NCBI RefSeq assembly: GCF_024746795.1
Contig: NZ_CP080524.1
Location: 186,001 to 250,000, forward strand
Length of the DNA stretch: 64,000 nucleotides
Direction: 5' to 3'
From: Mesorhizobium sp. AR10
GTDB lineage: Bacteria; Pseudomonadota; Alphaproteobacteria; Rhizobiales; Rhizobiaceae
A program made the position numbers and the translations under genes. This document shows, one piece after another, positions 47,429 to 57,148 of the stretch (positions within the stretch are counted from its first letter, which is position 1; every line of letters starts with the position of its first letter). The notes beneath the pieces are model-generated. The model was not told the origin of the DNA and ran no database searches. It saw nothing but the letters and a program-made list of their open reading frames with translations.

Positions 47429-47743
47429 CTAGATCCAGTTCGCCTTGCGCTGACCGTATTTCGGCAGCCACACTTCCCGGTAGAGTTCTTCCATGTTGGC
47501 GATGATGTCGGCGCTCTTGTCGGCCGGCATTAGCATTGAGAGCCAGAAGGACGAGGGGGTTGGCTCCTTCGCTTCGTCTAGAGCGACAGAGACGAGTCGC
47601 CAGAGGCGATAGTGCGCGCCTCTGTCGGCAAGAAGGGCGTCAGTCTTCCTCATCGTGTTGTGCATTTCGACTGCCGCCTCGTAGGCTTCCTTCGTCGTAA
47701 GGTTTCCGAGGTAGGCGTTCGAGTCAGCGCTAAATACGAGCAT
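47429..47743 (-). CDS. Unknown 104-residue protein coupled to PadR
   Basis: From ATG 47743 (AAGGG nearby) the protein is M-L-V-F-S-A-D-S-N-A-Y-L-G-N-L... and has no membrane segment or clear motif. It is basic near the end (W-L-P-K-Y-G-Q-R-K-A-N-W-I). It starts 7 bp after the PadR stop, so both are in one operon. PadR partners are often membrane or enzyme genes controlled by the regulator, but this one is soluble. I do not recognise the family. Confidence 0.6.
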   Translation of the reverse strand: MLVFSADSNAYLGNLTTKEAYEAAVEMHNTMRKTDALLADRGAHYRLWRLVSVALDEAKEPTPSSFWLSMLMPADKSADIIANMEELYREVWLPKYGQRKANWI

Positions 47744-47750
47744 TCCCTTC

Positions 47751-48047
47751 TTAGGCGAGACCAAGCTCGTAACCTCCCAAAGCGACAGAGGCCCGGACAG
47801 CTTCGGACAATGCAACTCGGCCTGCTCCGGTAATCGTGAAAAGTCGCTTTCCACGAGGGTCGTCTTTGTCCTTGGTCTCGGAAACCATACCCTTCTTAGC
47901 CAGCCGGTCGAGGGCTGTGTAAAGAGCGGCGAATTGAGGCGTTTTGGGCAGACCTTCTTCGAGCGCATTATAGACCTTTGCTGCGTGTGAAGCTGGGCCC
48001 GCGCGCACCAGCGCGAGGAGCGTCAGCTCTTCGAACTTGCCAATCAT
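47751..48047 (-). CDS. PadR-family transcriptional regulator
   Basis: A 98-residue winged-helix protein from ATG 48047. Family pattern: F-E-E-L-T-L-L-A-L-V-R-A-G-P-A-S-H-A-A-K-V-Y near the start and F-A-A-L-Y-T-A-L-D-R-L-A-K-K-G-M-V in the recognition region, then a short wing. It is smaller than PadR proteins with a C-terminal dimerisation domain, so it is of the short type. Two palindromic operators lie 29-73 bp upstream, so autoregulation is likely. Confidence 0.85.
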   Translation of the reverse strand: MIGKFEELTLLALVRAGPASHAAKVYNALEEGLPKTPQFAALYTALDRLAKKGMVSETKDKDDPRGKRLFTITGAGRVALSEAVRASVALGGYELGLA

Positions 48048-48075
48048 TTTCTGCCTCAAACTGAAACTTCGCTTG

Positions 48076-48120
48076 GTATGCGTCGCATACCTCGTCCAAT
48101 GTAACGTATGCAGCGCATAC
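48076..48120. promoter_or_regulatory. Two palindromic PadR operators
   Basis: GTATGCGTCGCATAC (48076-48090) and GTATGCAGCGCATAC (48106-48120) are both GTATGC-N3-GCATAC palindromes, 30 bp centre to centre (about three helical turns). They lie just upstream of the PadR start codon. No other copies are seen nearby, so these probably control only this operon. Confidence 0.75.
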
Positions 48121-48294
48121 GTCAAGTCGCTGGTTCGATGGCGACCCTAAGTCGATCTTTCAAAATGACCCACGGGCAGATTGCCGAGCATTTGCCGTCG
48201 CTCAAGCCTTGTAGTTGAGCTTTTGATACGCTCCTGGCAGCGGAGCGGCCGCGAATGATGCGCGCGATGTCTGCTTCCAGAACCGCTCCAGCCG

Positions 48295-49308
48295 TCATCC
48301 CACCTCCCGCAGAATGAAATCGTGCAGCATCTTGGCCGCCGGGGACAGCACGCGGTTCTTTACCGTGATCAGGCTGTAAGGCCTGACCTCGATGTCGAAC
48401 TCGGTCTGGACCACGTCGATGGCGCCGGCCAGCCCTTCGGGGTTCTGGATGAATTTCGCCACCTGGACCGACACCGGAGCGATGGCGTCGGACTGGGCGA
48501 CCATGACCAGAGTGAGAAGCAGCGAGCTGGTGTTGAGGATGCGGTCCGGCAGCGAAATGTTGCGGTTCAGGAAATTGCTTTCCATCGCCTGGCGCAGCGG
48601 CGAGCCGCCCGACTGGAAAACCCAGTCATAGGCGGCGGTTTCCTCCAGCCTGACCACCTTGCCCTTGGTCAGCGGGTGGCCGCGGCGCACGATCAGGCAG
48701 GCCTTTTCGACGCCGATGACGCGCGATTCGAACAGCCGCGGATTGAGGTCGTCGGGGATGCGCGCGATGATGAAATCATGGCGCGAGGCGATCAGTTCGC
48801 GCGCCAGCACGTTGGAGGTCTCGACCTGCATGGTGATCTCGATGCGCGGGTAGATGCGGCGGATCTCGCGGATCGCCGGCACTGCGAGCTCGATCGCCGG
48901 CGCCGTCACCGCGCCGAGGAACACCGAACCGCCCTTACCCGCCTTGAGCTCGGAAATCTCGCGGTCCGCCTCGCGCATCTCAAGCAGGATCGAGCGGGCG
49001 CGCCTGGCCAGCGCCTTGCCATAGGGTGTGAGCGTGATGCCGCGCGGCAGCCTTTCGCACAGCTTGACGTCGAGCACCGCTTCCATCTCGGCGATCATGC
49101 GCGATGCGGCCGGCTGCGAAATGTTCATGACCTGGGCCGCCGCACTCACCCGGCCGTGATCGTCCAGCGCCACGATCATGCGCATGTGACGCAGGCTGAG
49201 GCCGCTGCGCAAAAGGGTTTCGCCGTCGCCCGGGAGCTCGTCGTAACCACCTGATATTCCTGTGGGATTGCGCAGCGCCGCCATGATTTTCCCTTGCCTT
49301 CCGCGCAT
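48295..49308 (-). CDS. gbpR: LysR-family regulator GbpR of the chvE locus
   Basis: A 337-residue LysR protein. The helix-turn-helix lies around residues 45-75 (S-A-A-A-Q-V-M-N-I-S-Q-P-A-A-S-R-M-I-A-E-M-E), and the LysR substrate domain follows. It is divergent from chvE across about 293 bp, the arrangement of Agrobacterium gbpR, which controls chvE in response to galactose, arabinose and similar sugars. A methionine at residue 9 (49284) is an alternative start. Confidence 0.85.
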   Translation of the reverse strand: MRGRQGKIMAALRNPTGISGGYDELPGDGETLLRSGLSLRHMRMIVALDDHGRVSAAAQVMNISQPAASRMIAEMEAVLDVKLCERLPRGITLTPYGKALARRARSILLEMREADREISELKAGKGGSVFLGAVTAPAIELAVPAIREIRRIYPRIEITMQVETSNVLARELIASRHDFIIARIPDDLNPRLFESRVIGVEKACLIVRRGHPLTKGKVVRLEETAAYDWVFQSGGSPLRQAMESNFLNRNISLPDRILNTSSLLLTLVMVAQSDAIAPVSVQVAKFIQNPEGLAGAIDVVQTEFDIEVRPYSLITVKNRVLSPAAKMLHDFILREVG

Positions 49309-49601
49309 GACCGGCCGGTAATCCGGCCAAGCTTTTGTCGGCTCCTAATATATATCAGTTTCGATATAGCAACCATCAAAGATCGCATTTGACAGTTATG
49401 GCAAAGGGACCCACCCTTGGCGCGTCTTGGGACTTGACGGTCGATGACGAGAAAAATCGCATCGATTGAAATCAGCGTCTCGAGACCATTGGGAGGATAC
49501 CAGAGATCGATATGACAGCGGCGGCGCGCTCGCGCATCCGCTCGACTGCGCGGCCCGCGAAGCCCCGGGGTGTCGCGTCCATCAACCAGGGAGAGTTTAC
49601 T

Positions 49602-50670
49602 GTGAAAATCATCAAGACACTGGCCGCCATCGCGGCCCTTGGCATCGCGGCCATGACGGTCCCGGCGCAGGCAGGCGAAGGCCTGATCGGCGTGCTGATG
49701 CCCACCAAGACCTCGCAGCGCTGGATCAATGACGGCGACGCCGTCAAGTCCCAGCTCGAGGCCCTCGGCTACACGGTCGACCTGCAATATGCGCAGGACG
49801 ACATTCCGAACCAGCTCAGCCAGCTGGAAAACGAAATCACCAAGGGCCCGAAGGCGCTGATCATCGCTTCGATCGACGGCACCACGCTGTCGGACGCGCT
49901 GCAGAAGGCCGCTGACGCCGGCGTCGTCGTCGTCGCCTATGACCGCCTGATCAAGAAGACCGCCAATGTCGACTACTACACCACCTTCGACAATTTCGGC
50001 GTCGGCGTGATCCAGGCGAATTCGCTGGTCAAGGGCCTCAAGGAGCGTTTCCCGAACACCAAGCCGTGGAACGTCGAACTGTTCGGCGGCTCGCCCGACG
50101 ACAACAACGCCTTCTTCTTCTACGACGGTGCGATCTCCGTGCTGCAGCCGTTGATCGACGACGGCTCGATCAAGATCAAGTCCGGCCAGACCGGCATGGA
50201 CAAGGTCGGCACGCTGCGCTGGCTCGCTGCCACCGCCCAGGCGCGCATGGACAATCTTCTGTCGGCCAACTACTCGGACGGCAGCCGCGTCGATGGGCGT
50301 TCTGTCGCCCTATGACGGCCTGTCGCGCGGCATCACCGCCTCGCTGCGCGCCGTCGGTTACGGCACGGACGCTCAGCCCTGGCCGATCGTCACCGGCCAG
50401 GACGCCGAGACCGCCTCTGTCAAGCTGATCATCTCGGGCGAGCAGTACTCGACCGTGTTCAAGGACACCCGCGAACTGGCCAAGGCCACCGTCGAACTCG
50501 TCGACAAGGTGCTCTCGGGCGGCAAGCCGGAAGGCCTCGATGAAAAGACCTACAACAACGACGTCAAGGTTGTTCCTTCGATCCTGCTGACCCCGCATGA
50601 TGTCGACAAGTCGAACTACCAGGCGCTGGTGGTCGATTCCGGCTACATCAAGGCCGAAGAGCTGAAGTAA
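49602..50670 (+). pseudogene. chvE: Sugar-binding protein ChvE/GbpA gene with one-base frameshift
   Basis: GTG 49602 (GGGAGAG 6 bp upstream) starts a signal peptide ([17 protein letters not shown]) and a mature domain matching ChvE, the binding protein for galactose, glucose and arabinose: [19 protein letters not shown]. At 50295-50297 a GGG run shifts the frame, so translation would end at 50315 after about 237 residues. The rest, [12 protein letters not shown], continues in the next frame to 50670. Removing one G restores a 355-residue protein, the expected length. This is either a true mutation or a sequencing error. Confidence 0.85.
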
Positions 50671-50686
50671 TCGCATTTGCAAAGCC

Positions 50687-50717
50687 AGGGGTCCCGCGCG
50701 CAGCGGGGCCCCTTTTT
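50687..50717 (+). terminator. Terminator between chvE and gguA
   Basis: A 10-bp stem GGGGTCCCGC / GCGGGGCCCC with loop GCGCA is followed by TTTTT. It should end most transcripts after chvE, leaving reduced read-through into gguAB, consistent with high binding-protein expression. Confidence 0.85.
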
Positions 50718-50792
50718 GCTAGCGTGGTGAATCCAAAATTCGCATACTAGCCTCCCGGCATTGTTCCGGACCTCGGAGGAGCGGTATTCCTG

Positions 50793-52325
50793 ATGGCCTC
50801 GACGATTTTGGAGATGCGCGACATCACCAAGACGTTCCCCGGCGTGAAGGCGCTGTCGAACGTCAACCTCAGTGTCGAGGAAGGCGAGATCCATGCCGTG
50901 GTCGGCGAGAACGGCGCCGGCAAGTCGACGCTGATGAAGGTGCTGTCGGGCGTCTATGCATCCGGCACCTATGACGGCGCGATCGTCTACCGCGGTGAGG
51001 AATGCCATTTCAAAGGCATCCACGACAGCGAACACAAGGGCATTGTCATCATCCACCAGGAACTTGCGCTGGTGCCCATGCTGTCGATCGCAGAGAACAT
51101 TTTCCTTGGCAACGAACACGCCAAATTCGGCATCATCGACTGGAATGCCAACGAGACGCGCACCAGCGCCTTGCTCAAGAAGGTGGGCCTCAAGGAGGAC
51201 CCCAAGACGCTGATCACCAATATCGGCGTCGGCAAGCAGCAGCTGGTCGAGATCGCCAAGGCGCTCAGCAAGGAAGTGAAGCTGCTGATCCTCGACGAGC
51301 CGACGGCGAGCCTGTCGGAAAAGGACAGCCAGGCGCTGCTCGACCTGCTGCTCGAATTCAAGCGGCAAGGCATCACCTCGATCCTGATCTCGCACAAGCT
51401 CAACGAAGTGAACCGTGTCGCCGACAAGGTCACCATCATCCGCGACGGGCGGACCATCGAAACACTGGCCAAGAAAGACATCTCGGAAGACCGCATCATC
51501 ACCTCGATGGTCGGCCGCTCACTCGACGACCGTTATCCGCCGCGCGAGCCGAAGATCGGCGAGATCGTGCTCGAGGTGAAGAACTGGTCGGTCTATCACC
51601 CGATCCATGCCGAGCGGCAAGTGATCAAGGGCATCGACATCAACGTCCGCAAGGGCGAGGTGGTGGGTATCGCCGGGCTGATGGGCGCCGGACGCACCGA
51701 ATTCGCGATGAGCCTGTTCGGCCGCTCCTATGGCCGGCGCATCACCGGCGAGGTGGTGCTCAAGGGCAAGCCGATCGATGTCTCCTCGGTGAGCAAGGCG
51801 GTGGACCATGGCATTGCCTATGTCACCGAGGACCGCAAGACCTACGGTCTCAACCTGATCGATCATATCAAGCACAACATCACGCTGGCCAACCTTGGCG
51901 GTGTGTCGCGCCACGCCGTAATCGACGATTTGCGCGAACTGGCCGTCGCCAACGACTACAAGGCCAAGACCAACATCCGCTCATCCAGCGTTTATCAGAT
52001 GACCGGCAATCTATCGGGCGGCAATCAACAGAAGGTGGTGCTGTCGAAGTGGCTGTTCGCCAATCCGGAAGTGCTGATCCTCGACGAGCCGACGCGCGGC
52101 ATCGACGTTGGCGCCAAGTACGAGATCTATACCATCATCGCCCGCCTCGCCTCCGAGGGTAAGGCGATCATCGTCATCTCGTCGGAGATGCCTGAACTGC
52201 TTGGCATCACCGACCGCATCTACGTCATGAACGAAGGGCGCATGGTCGGCGAAATGGCGGCGAGCGACGCCAGCCAGGAAAAGATCATGCGCGCCATCGT
52301 TCGGGGAGAAGGAAAAGCATCATGA
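50793..52325 (+). CDS. gguA: Sugar ABC transporter ATPase GguA
   Basis: A 510-residue double-NBD ATPase. First domain: Walker [10 protein letters not shown], Walker [11 protein letters not shown], with V-G-K-Q-Q-L as a divergent signature. Second domain: degenerate [29 protein letters not shown]. It matches Agrobacterium GguA in order and neighbours. It overlaps gguB by 4 bp. Confidence 0.92.
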   Translation: MASTILEMRDITKTFPGVKALSNVNLSVEEGEIHAVVGENGAGKSTLMKVLSGVYASGTYDGAIVYRGEECHFKGIHDSEHKGIVIIHQELALVPMLSIAENIFLGNEHAKFGIIDWNANETRTSALLKKVGLKEDPKTLITNIGVGKQQLVEIAKALSKEVKLLILDEPTASLSEKDSQALLDLLLEFKRQGITSILISHKLNEVNRVADKVTIIRDGRTIETLAKKDISEDRIITSMVGRSLDDRYPPREPKIGEIVLEVKNWSVYHPIHAERQVIKGIDINVRKGEVVGIAGLMGAGRTEFAMSLFGRSYGRRITGEVVLKGKPIDVSSVSKAVDHGIAYVTEDRKTYGLNLIDHIKHNITLANLGGVSRHAVIDDLRELAVANDYKAKTNIRSSSVYQMTGNLSGGNQQKVVLSKWLFANPEVLILDEPTRGIDVGAKYEIYTIIARLASEGKAIIVISSEMPELLGITDRIYVMNEGRMVGEMAASDASQEKIMRAIVRGEGKAS

Positions 52326-53614
52326 GCACCGAAAGCGCTCCCGCGCCGAAAAGCGGCGTCGCCGAAGATGTACAGCAGGGGCCGCGCGTTGCCGTCTCGG
52401 CGCTGGTCACCAATTTGCGCGACTACGGCCTGATCCTGGCGCTGATCGCCATCATGGTGTTCTTCCAGTTCACCACGTCCGGCACGCTGTTCAAGCCGGT
52501 GAACCTGAGCAATTTGGTGCAGCAGAACTCCTTCATCATCGTGATGGCGCTGGGCATGCTCTTGGTGATCGTCTCCGGCCATATCGATCTCAGCGTCGGC
52601 TCCGTCGCCGGTTTCATCGGCGCGCTGGCGGCGATGATGATGGTTATCTGGCCGCTCGGCCCGTTCAGCAATCCACTGGTGGTGTCGATCATCTGCCTCA
52701 TCGTGGGCGGCGGCATCGGCGCGGCCCAAGGCTACTGGATTGCCTATCACCGAATACCGAGCTTCATCGTCACGCTGGCGGGGATGCTGATCTTCCGCGG
52801 CATCTGCCAGGCGCTGCTGGGTGGCGGATCCTCGGTCGGGCCGCTTCCCGCCGGCTTCAAGGCGCTCAGCTCCGGCTTCATCCCGGATGTCATCGGCCCC
52901 CTGACACTGATCCCACCGACGGTAAATGCGGCCGGCAAGACCATTATGGGCAGTGGCCTGACGCTGCACATGACGACGATTGTGCTGGGCCTGATCGCTG
53001 TGCTCGCCTATGCCTATTTCGGGCTCAGGGCACGGCGCACCCGCGAACAGCATGGCTATGAAGCCGAACCGTTCACGCTGTTCGTCATCAAGACCCTGGT
53101 GACCAGCGCGCTGGCGCTGTTCCTTGTCTACCAGTTCGCCAGCTACAGGGGCCTGCCGATCGTACTCATGGTGATGGGCGTGCTGATCGCGCTGTTCGTC
53201 TTCGTCACCAAACGCATGACGATCGGCCGCCGCATCTACGCAATGGGCGGCAACGCCAAGGCGGCGCAGCTATCGGGCATCAAGACCGAGCGGCTGACCC
53301 TGATGGTGTTCATCAATATGGGCGTGCTGTCGGCGCTTGGCGGCCTGATCATCGCGGCGCGCCTGGGGCAGGCCGTGCCGGCGGCGGGCCTCGGCAGCGA
53401 GCTCGACGTCATCGCCGCCGTGTTCATCGGCGGTGCTTCGGCCATGGGCGGCGTCGGCCAGGTCATCGGCGCGGTGGTCGGCGGCTTCATCATGGGCGTC
53501 ATGAACAACGGCATGTCGATCATGGGCGTCAACGTCGACTGGCAACAGGTGGTCAAAGGCCTGGTGCTGCTCGGCGCCGTGGTCTTCGACGTTTACAACA
53601 AGAACAAGGGTTAA
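52322..53614 (+). CDS. gguB: Sugar ABC transporter permease GguB
   Basis: A 430-residue BPD_transp_2 permease, longer than the ~330-residue norm because of a loop and extra helices (about residues 190-290). Family segments: [12 protein letters not shown] and [13 protein letters not shown]. One permease gene only, so it likely forms a homodimer with GguA and ChvE, as in the XylH/MmsB group. ATGA overlap with gguA. Confidence 0.92.
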   Translation: MSTESAPAPKSGVAEDVQQGPRVAVSALVTNLRDYGLILALIAIMVFFQFTTSGTLFKPVNLSNLVQQNSFIIVMALGMLLVIVSGHIDLSVGSVAGFIGALAAMMMVIWPLGPFSNPLVVSIICLIVGGGIGAAQGYWIAYHRIPSFIVTLAGMLIFRGICQALLGGGSSVGPLPAGFKALSSGFIPDVIGPLTLIPPTVNAAGKTIMGSGLTLHMTTIVLGLIAVLAYAYFGLRARRTREQHGYEAEPFTLFVIKTLVTSALALFLVYQFASYRGLPIVLMVMGVLIALFVFVTKRMTIGRRIYAMGGNAKAAQLSGIKTERLTLMVFINMGVLSALGGLIIAARLGQAVPAAGLGSELDVIAAVFIGGASAMGGVGQVIGAVVGGFIMGVMNNGMSIMGVNVDWQQVVKGLVLLGAVVFDVYNKNKG

Positions 53615-53808
53615 GGGCGAGGGACAGGCAAGGCATACGGGTAACATCGCGGCCCCACCGGGCGGTGCAAAGAAGTCCCCTGAGGGACCAGGCCGCGAGC
53701 GCAATCCGGACGAAGAATTTCACCCGTGGCGCGGATTGGTCCCGAGCCGCGCAGGTCAGGGTTTGCCACATAGGCGGCCGGGCCAAGGCACCAGAGAGAG
53801 GGTACACC

Positions 53809-54810
53809 ATGCTGATCTCCCAGATCATCGACGACGCCGAGACCATCCGCGTCGTTGCCCGCAACGGCGGCAAGACCCGGATCATCAACGGCGCCCGCAG
53901 CGTCTATTCGCTGGCGATGGAGGCCGCGCGCACCGGCACCGGGCTGGTCGCGCTCATCGAACGCAAGGGGTTCGGTGAGGTCGTCGACCTCGACGCTGCC
54001 TACAAGAAGGGGCGGCTTTTGTCGCCGATAAACCATCCCGATCCCGCGCATCTCCATCTCACCGGCACCGGGCTGACGCATCTCGGCTCGGCCGCGACGC
54101 GCGATTCCATGCACAAGAAGCTCAGCACCGACGGCGAGGAGCAGCTCACCGATTCGATGAAGATGTTCCGCATGGGACTGGAGGGCGGCAAGCCGGCGAA
54201 GGGCCAGACGGGCGTGCAGCCGGAATGGTTCTACAAGGGCAACGGCACCATGGCGGTGGCGCCGGGTGCGGCCCTTATGTCGCCGGCTTTCGCGCAGGAC
54301 GCCGGCGAAGAACCGGAGGTCGCCGGCATCTATGTCATCGGCGACGACGGCGCGCCGTTCCGCGTCGGCTTCACGCTGTCAAACGAGTTTTCCGACCACG
54401 TCACCGAGCGCGTGAATTATCTGTTCCTGGCGCATTCCAAGCTGCGCAACGCCTCGTTCGGGCCCGAAATTCTGATCGGCGACCTGCCGCCCGATATCAG
54501 GGGCGCCTCGCGCATCGTTCGCGACGGCAAGGTGCTGTGGGAGAAGCCGTTCCTGTCGGGCGAGGCGAACATGTCGCACACCATCGCCAATCTCGAACAT
54601 CACCATTTCAAATATTCGGCCTTCCGTCAGCCGGGCGACGTGCATGTGCATATGTTCGGCACGGCAACGCTGTCGTTCGCGGACGGCATCAGGACGCAGG
54701 CCGGCGACACGTTCGAAATCGAGGCCCAGGATTTCGGCCTGCCACTGCGCAACCCGCTCGAAATCGAGCAGCCGGTGAAAGTGGCGGTGAAGGCGCGCTG
54801 TAGCGCCTGA
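53809..54810 (+). CDS. gguC: GguC family protein (FAA-hydrolase-like fold)
   Basis: A 333-residue protein with the layout of GguC / AraD1 proteins. Segments: G-T-G-L-T-H-L-G-S-A-A-T-R, Q-P-E-W-F-Y-K-G-N-G, S-N-E-F-S-D-H and G-D-V-H-V-H-M-F-G-T. Homologues are reported as fumarylacetoacetate hydrolase-like enzymes acting as dehydratases in pentose oxidation. So it may dehydrate a sugar acid from the imported sugar. It lies 194 bp after gguB and may have its own promoter; the start is chosen for the GAGAGAG upstream. Confidence 0.88.
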   Translation: MLISQIIDDAETIRVVARNGGKTRIINGARSVYSLAMEAARTGTGLVALIERKGFGEVVDLDAAYKKGRLLSPINHPDPAHLHLTGTGLTHLGSAATRDSMHKKLSTDGEEQLTDSMKMFRMGLEGGKPAKGQTGVQPEWFYKGNGTMAVAPGAALMSPAFAQDAGEEPEVAGIYVIGDDGAPFRVGFTLSNEFSDHVTERVNYLFLAHSKLRNASFGPEILIGDLPPDIRGASRIVRDGKVLWEKPFLSGEANMSHTIANLEHHHFKYSAFRQPGDVHVHMFGTATLSFADGIRTQAGDTFEIEAQDFGLPLRNPLEIEQPVKVAVKARCSA

Positions 54811-54961
54811 TCTCCCCCTCGAGGGGGAGATGTCGCCAAAGGCGACAGAGGGGCTCGCCGCGCGTGGAGCGCCGACGTCTTCCGCGACACCAGACGGCGT
54901 TGGCGTTCTACGCGCAGCGACCCCTCTGGCCTGCCGGCCATCTCCCCTCAAAGGGGGAGAT
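54811..54961. repeat. RIME-like intergenic palindromic element
   Basis: The gguC / binding-protein gap contains a perfect 20-bp palindrome TCTCCCCCTCGAGGGGGAGA (54811-54830), then a TGTCGCC-AAA-GGCGACA hairpin (54831-54847). At the other end, in reverse, a TCTCCCC...GGGGGAGA arm and a GGCC hairpin mirror it. The two ends are inverted repeats of about 44 bp around a core. This fits the rhizobial intergenic mosaic elements (RIME). Confidence 0.75.
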
Positions 54962-54974
54962 TGCAGCTTCACCC

Positions 54975-55742
54975 TCAATAAATATCGAAGTCGAAATATT
55001 TGGCCTGGATCTTCTTGTAGGTGCCGTCGGCGACGATGGCGTCGATTGCCGCGTTGAGCTTGTCGCGCAGCGCGGTGTCCTCCAGGCGAACGGCGATGCC
55101 GGCTTCCGTCTCGGTGCCCTTGACGTCGCCAACCAGCTTGCAGCAGTCCTCGCTCGACTTCTTCAGCCAGTCCGTAAGCACGAACTTGTCTGAAATGACA
55201 GCGTCGAGACGGCCATTCTGCAGGTCGGTGATCGCCTCTTCCTGGGTCGGGTAGAGCTTTGCTTCAGCGCCGGCCTTGCCATAGACATCCTGGGCATAGG
55301 TAGCCTGGGTGGTCGACGCCTGGGCGCCCACAGTCTTGCCAGCAAGTGCCGCAGGTTCGGTCGAAGTGAGATCACTGTCCTTCGGCGCCACCAGAGAAAG
55401 CGGGGTCGTATAGTATTTGTTGGTGAAGGAGACCTGCTTCTTGCGCTCCTCGGTGATGCTCATCGAGGCGATGATGGCGTCGAACTTCTTGGCCTGTAGG
55501 GCGGGAATGATGCCATCCCAGTCCTGCGTGACGATTTCGCATTCGACCTTCATCTGAGCGCAAAGCGCATCGGCGATGTCGATGTCGAAGCCGACAACCT
55601 TGCCGTCCGATGTAATGGTGTTGAACGGCGGATAGGCACCCTCGGTGCCGATCTTCAATTTTTCCTGTGCCTGCGCCGACAAGGCGCCGGCTGCCAGCAT
55701 CGCAGCGCTTGCTGCCGATATGATCCATCTCGAAATCTGCAT
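54975..55742 (-). CDS. Amino-acid ABC transporter binding protein
   Basis: A 255-residue SBP_bac_3 protein from ATG 55742. Signal peptide: W-I-I-S-A-A-S-A-A-M-L-A-A-G-A-L-S-A-Q-A with cleavage before Q-E-K-L. Motifs: I-G-T-E-G-A-Y-P-P-F-N near the start, G-F-D-I-D-I-A-D-A-L-C and C-E-I-V-T-Q-D-W-D-G-I-I-P-A-L. This pattern is typical of lysine/arginine/ornithine and histidine binders. The matching permease and ATPase genes are not in the neighbourhood, so it is an orphan that must work with a transporter encoded elsewhere. Ligand not certain. Confidence 0.9.
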   Translation of the reverse strand: MQISRWIISAASAAMLAAGALSAQAQEKLKIGTEGAYPPFNTITSDGKVVGFDIDIADALCAQMKVECEIVTQDWDGIIPALQAKKFDAIIASMSITEERKKQVSFTNKYYTTPLSLVAPKDSDLTSTEPAALAGKTVGAQASTTQATYAQDVYGKAGAEAKLYPTQEEAITDLQNGRLDAVISDKFVLTDWLKKSSEDCCKLVGDVKGTETEAGIAVRLEDTALRDKLNAAIDAIVADGTYKKIQAKYFDFDIY

Positions 55743-55836
55743 TTTTGTTCCCCTAGCAGTTTTGTCGTTTGACGGCCGGCACAGCCAAGCATGGCGCGCC
55801 CGGTCAGGCAAGCGCAGTCTGACGGAGATTGGAAGT

Positions 55837-56931
55837 TCAGCGGGCGGCGCGGAAGTGCTTGGACAGCTTCAGGCCCTGCGCCTGGTAGTTGGAGCCGAGA
55901 TCGGTGCCGTAGAGCGCCTGCGGCCGCTTCAGCATGTGTTCGTAGACCAGCCGCCCGACGATCTGGCCATGGTCGAGGATAAACGGCACCTCATGGCTGC
56001 GCACTTCGAGCACTGCCCGGCTGCCGGTGCCGCCGGACGCCGAATGGCCGAAGCCGGGATCGAAGAAGCCGGCATAGTGGACGCGGAATTCGCCGACCAG
56101 CGGATCGAAGGGCGTCATCTCGGCGGCGTAGAGCGGCGGCACGTGCACCGCCTCGCGCGAAACCAGGATGTAGAATTCGTCGGGATCGAGCACCAGTTCG
56201 CCGGCGCCGCTCTTGTAGAGCGGCTCCCAGAAGTCGACGACATCCTGCGCGGCGCGCTTGTCGACATCGACCAGGCCGGTGTGATGCTTGCCGCGATAGC
56301 CGACCAGACCGTCCTTGTCGCCGTCGAGATCGATCGACAGCGCGATACCGCCGCCGGAAATGTTGGGCGGCTCGGTGGCGACCAGCATCTCGGCACGATG
56401 CAATTCGCTCAGCTCGGCTTCCGACAAAAGTGCATTGCCGGTGCGGAACCTGATCTGCGACAGCCGCGAGCCGGTGCGGACCACGATCGGGAAGGTACGC
56501 GGGCTGACCTCCAGATAGAGCGGACCGTTGTAGCCGGCAGCGATCTTGTCGAACTCGTGGCCGCGATCGGTCATCACGCGGGTGAAGATGTCGAGCCGCC
56601 CGGTCGAGCTCTTCGGATTGGCCGAAGCGGAAACCTCGGCAGGCAGCGCCAGGCTTTCGAGCAGCGGCACGATATAGACGCAGCCTGTTTCCAGCACCGC
56701 GCCGTCGGCAAGATCAATTTCGTGCAGCTTCAGCCTGTCGAGCTTTTCGGCGACGCGGTGGCTGGGGCCTGGAAGGAAGGAGGCGCGCACGCGCCAGGCC
56801 TTGTCGCCAAGCCTGAGATCAAGGCTGGCCGGCTGGATCTGGTCGGCATCGAGGGCGCGCGGCGACTTCAGCGCGCCCGATTGGAAAAGCGCGGAAATAT
56901 CCTGATCGGGAAGAATGCCTGTCTGCCGCAA
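55837..56931 (-). CDS. dcd: 2'-Deoxycytidine 5'-triphosphate deaminase (long form)
   Basis: A 364-residue protein of the dCTP deaminase / dUTPase fold. N-terminal half has Q-P-A-S-L-D-L-R-L-G-D-K and S-A-N-P-K-S-S-T-G-R-L-D. The C-terminal half repeats related features (F-F-D-P-G-F-G-H-S-A-S-G-G, S-R-A-V-L-E-V-R-S). At twice the usual length it is the long alphaproteobacterial version. It deaminates dCTP to dUTP for thymidylate synthesis. It is divergent from the metZ leader. Confidence 0.88.
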   Translation of the reverse strand: MRQTGILPDQDISALFQSGALKSPRALDADQIQPASLDLRLGDKAWRVRASFLPGPSHRVAEKLDRLKLHEIDLADGAVLETGCVYIVPLLESLALPAEVSASANPKSSTGRLDIFTRVMTDRGHEFDKIAAGYNGPLYLEVSPRTFPIVVRTGSRLSQIRFRTGNALLSEAELSELHRAEMLVATEPPNISGGGIALSIDLDGDKDGLVGYRGKHHTGLVDVDKRAAQDVVDFWEPLYKSGAGELVLDPDEFYILVSREAVHVPPLYAAEMTPFDPLVGEFRVHYAGFFDPGFGHSASGGTGSRAVLEVRSHEVPFILDHGQIVGRLVYEHMLKRPQALYGTDLGSNYQAQGLKLSKHFRAAR

Positions 56932-57020
56932 AGCTGGCTCCGCTCGAAGGCCACTGGTACAAACCTCTTAATCAAGCCGGGAATTGACGCAAGCGCGGTG
57001 CGGGTCTAAAGGGTCGTTAT

Positions 57021-57076
57021 CCCGTGGTGATTTGGCCGGTCGGCTTGCAGCCACGTTAAACAAGTCGCTAAAGGAC
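57021..57076 (+). ncRNA. SAM-II riboswitch upstream of metZ
   Basis: CCCGTGGTGATTTGGCCGG, then CTTGCAGCCACGTTAAACAA and GTCGCTAAAGGA match the conserved parts of the SAM-II (metA-type) aptamer: GTGGTGATTTGG, GCTTGCAGCCACGTTAAACAAG and GCTAAAG. It is a pseudoknot RNA that binds S-adenosylmethionine and lowers metZ expression when SAM is plentiful. Confidence 0.93.
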
Positions 57077-57099
57077 CGTCGGGCCGCAAGGCCGTATGG

Positions 57100-57130
57100 A
57101 CCGGTTGCGACTTTCGCGGCCGGTTTTTTT
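57100..57130 (+). terminator. Intrinsic terminator in the metZ leader
   Basis: An 11-bp hairpin (ACCGG-TTGCGA / TCGCGG-CCGGT, loop CTT, using two G-U pairs) runs straight into a T-run at 57124-57130. It lies 24 bp after the SAM-II element and before the metZ ATG. The riboswitch may thus act by transcription attenuation here. Confidence 0.75.
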
Positions 57131-57148
57131 GTGTCTGGAACAAAAGCG

